In this document: one piece after another, positions 63,111 through 64,000 of the stretch
How the letters are laid out: every line of letters begins with the position of its first letter
How positions within the stretch are numbered: the first letter of the stretch is position 1
Source of the DNA: Incurvaria masculella
Lineage: Eukaryota > Arthropoda > Insecta > Lepidoptera > Incurvariidae
Length of the DNA stretch: 64,000 nt
Assembly: GCA_946894095.1 (NCBI GenBank)
Contig: OX335645.2
Location: 12,485,001-12,549,000 of the forward strand
Reading direction: 5' to 3'
Made by a program: the position numbers and the translations under genes
Notes under the pieces: generated by a model
Told to the model about the DNA's origin: nothing
The model's input: only the letters and a program-made list of their open reading frames with translations
The model's database searches: none

Positions 63111-64000
63111 ATCTGACAACTTTTAGGGGCCGTTAGGGCTTGGAAGACGCAGTCGCTGTGCAAAATTGTGCCTTGGCCAATGGACAAATAATACATATCT
63201 TAAAAAAATCTTAACTTGATTTATACGTATACGACATACGGTATACAGCAAACAGTATTCAGAGTGGGCGGACTTACTTTAATACGAGGATTATGTCCAT
63301 ACTCTGTTTTAAATGTAGATAATTCTGTATTAAATTTTGATAGTTCACTCTCAACTATAGGTTCAGCTATTTCACGAAACTTCAAAGTTCTCTAAACGCC
63401 AATTTAAGTGACAACTCGGGATAACCCTACTGAGGTGTGGGGTATAAATAAAAGAGACCTTTTATGAATGCCCGACGTTTAAAAAATTGCGGTCACCAAA
63501 CAAAATGTAGGTAGTCAGGAAATCATTTTAATATCACGGTTCTATCTAATTAATTTTTTTCCTACGTATGTTTGCACGTTTTTGTTTTTTCGAAGAAATA
63601 AAGACGGAGTTTTTTTGTTTAATAAAACTTTTTTTTATAAATATTTCCTTTTAGCTCACATTTGTCTAGGTATTGATTTCGTGCAGACGCCGAAACTGAT
63701 TGACTGAGGAAGAATTGTCGGGATGGATGTTTGACGGTTCCCTCCACTCGCAAGCGGCTGCACCATTGAACTAAAAAAACAGCAAGAAGCGCCATCAGAG
63801 TCAAATATCATACAAGTGATCGTTTCAACTCGTTTTCTCCTCTAGCCTATGGTTTGCCTTCATGAAATTTTTATTTTACTGCTCTCAGTTATAATTTTTA
63901 ATCAGCAAACGTTTTGCCATTTAAATTATTCATAAAATACTAATATTACTATTTATAACCAAATATAAAATTTGAATATTGAATTAACACACAAAACATT
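63111..64000. other. Intergenic, no gene seen
   Basis: AT-rich. A MITE family B fragment (CTCTAAACGCCAATTTAAGT) lies near 63392-63415. Otherwise nothing recognised. Confidence 0.4.

Overview
This is eukaryotic, insect-type genomic DNA and most likely from a moth or butterfly. The evidence is split genes with GT-AG introns, AT-rich non-coding DNA, (TTAGG)n, many MITEs and SINEs, and two recognisable animal genes. The two genes are divergently oriented. On the minus strand, from 5287 down to the left window edge, lie the first seven coding exons (273 codons) of WDR35/IFT121 (fly Oseg4), an IFT-A subunit of cilia. On the plus strand, from 11635 to 48982, lies the complete coding region of the sodium leak channel NALCN (fly narrow abdomen, na). 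I could chain 34 coding exons with GT-AG boundaries and matching phases into one open frame of 1,782 codons plus stop. It has four 6-TM domains and an E-E-K-E selectivity filter.

The most unusual feature is exon duplication inside na. The exon coding residues 1563-1616 (post-IVS6 cytoplasmic domain) occurs five times in tandem (45056-46125). All copies are exactly 160 nt, with introns of 66-70 nt. Copies 1, 4 and 5 are intact; copies 2 and 3 carry in-frame stops. The exon begins in phase 2 and ends in phase 0, so any transcript that joins two copies shifts frame; only mutually exclusive use can work. Decayed partial copies of at least four other exons (3, 7, 10 and 23) lie in the introns next to their parents.

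Region by region: 1-5287 is WDR35 with three MITE-like insertions. 5288-11634 is intergenic, with MITEs, dispersed repeats and a tRNA-headed SINE. 11635-23367 holds na exons 1-15 (domains I and II and part of the II-III linker). Intron 15 (23368-29729) holds a CR1-like LINE remnant split by a structurally complete, apparently very young Ty3/Gypsy LTR retrotransposon (24429-29477). Its two LTRs look identical, gag and pol are intact, and they are separated by a canonical -1 frameshift heptamer. 29730-41562 holds na exons 16-28. Intron 28 contains a nearly perfect 411-bp tandem duplication. 45056-46125 is the exon-29 array, and 47804-48982 the C-terminal exons 30-34. 48983-64000 has no gene I can support. 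It carries SINEs with a 5S-rRNA-like head, three copies of a repeat with a TCCG microsatellite, and two GC-rich islands of unknown meaning.

Everything here was read by eye. Exon boundaries come from splice consensus, phase continuity and recalled similarity to insect and human NALCN and WDR35; no alignment or expression data were available.
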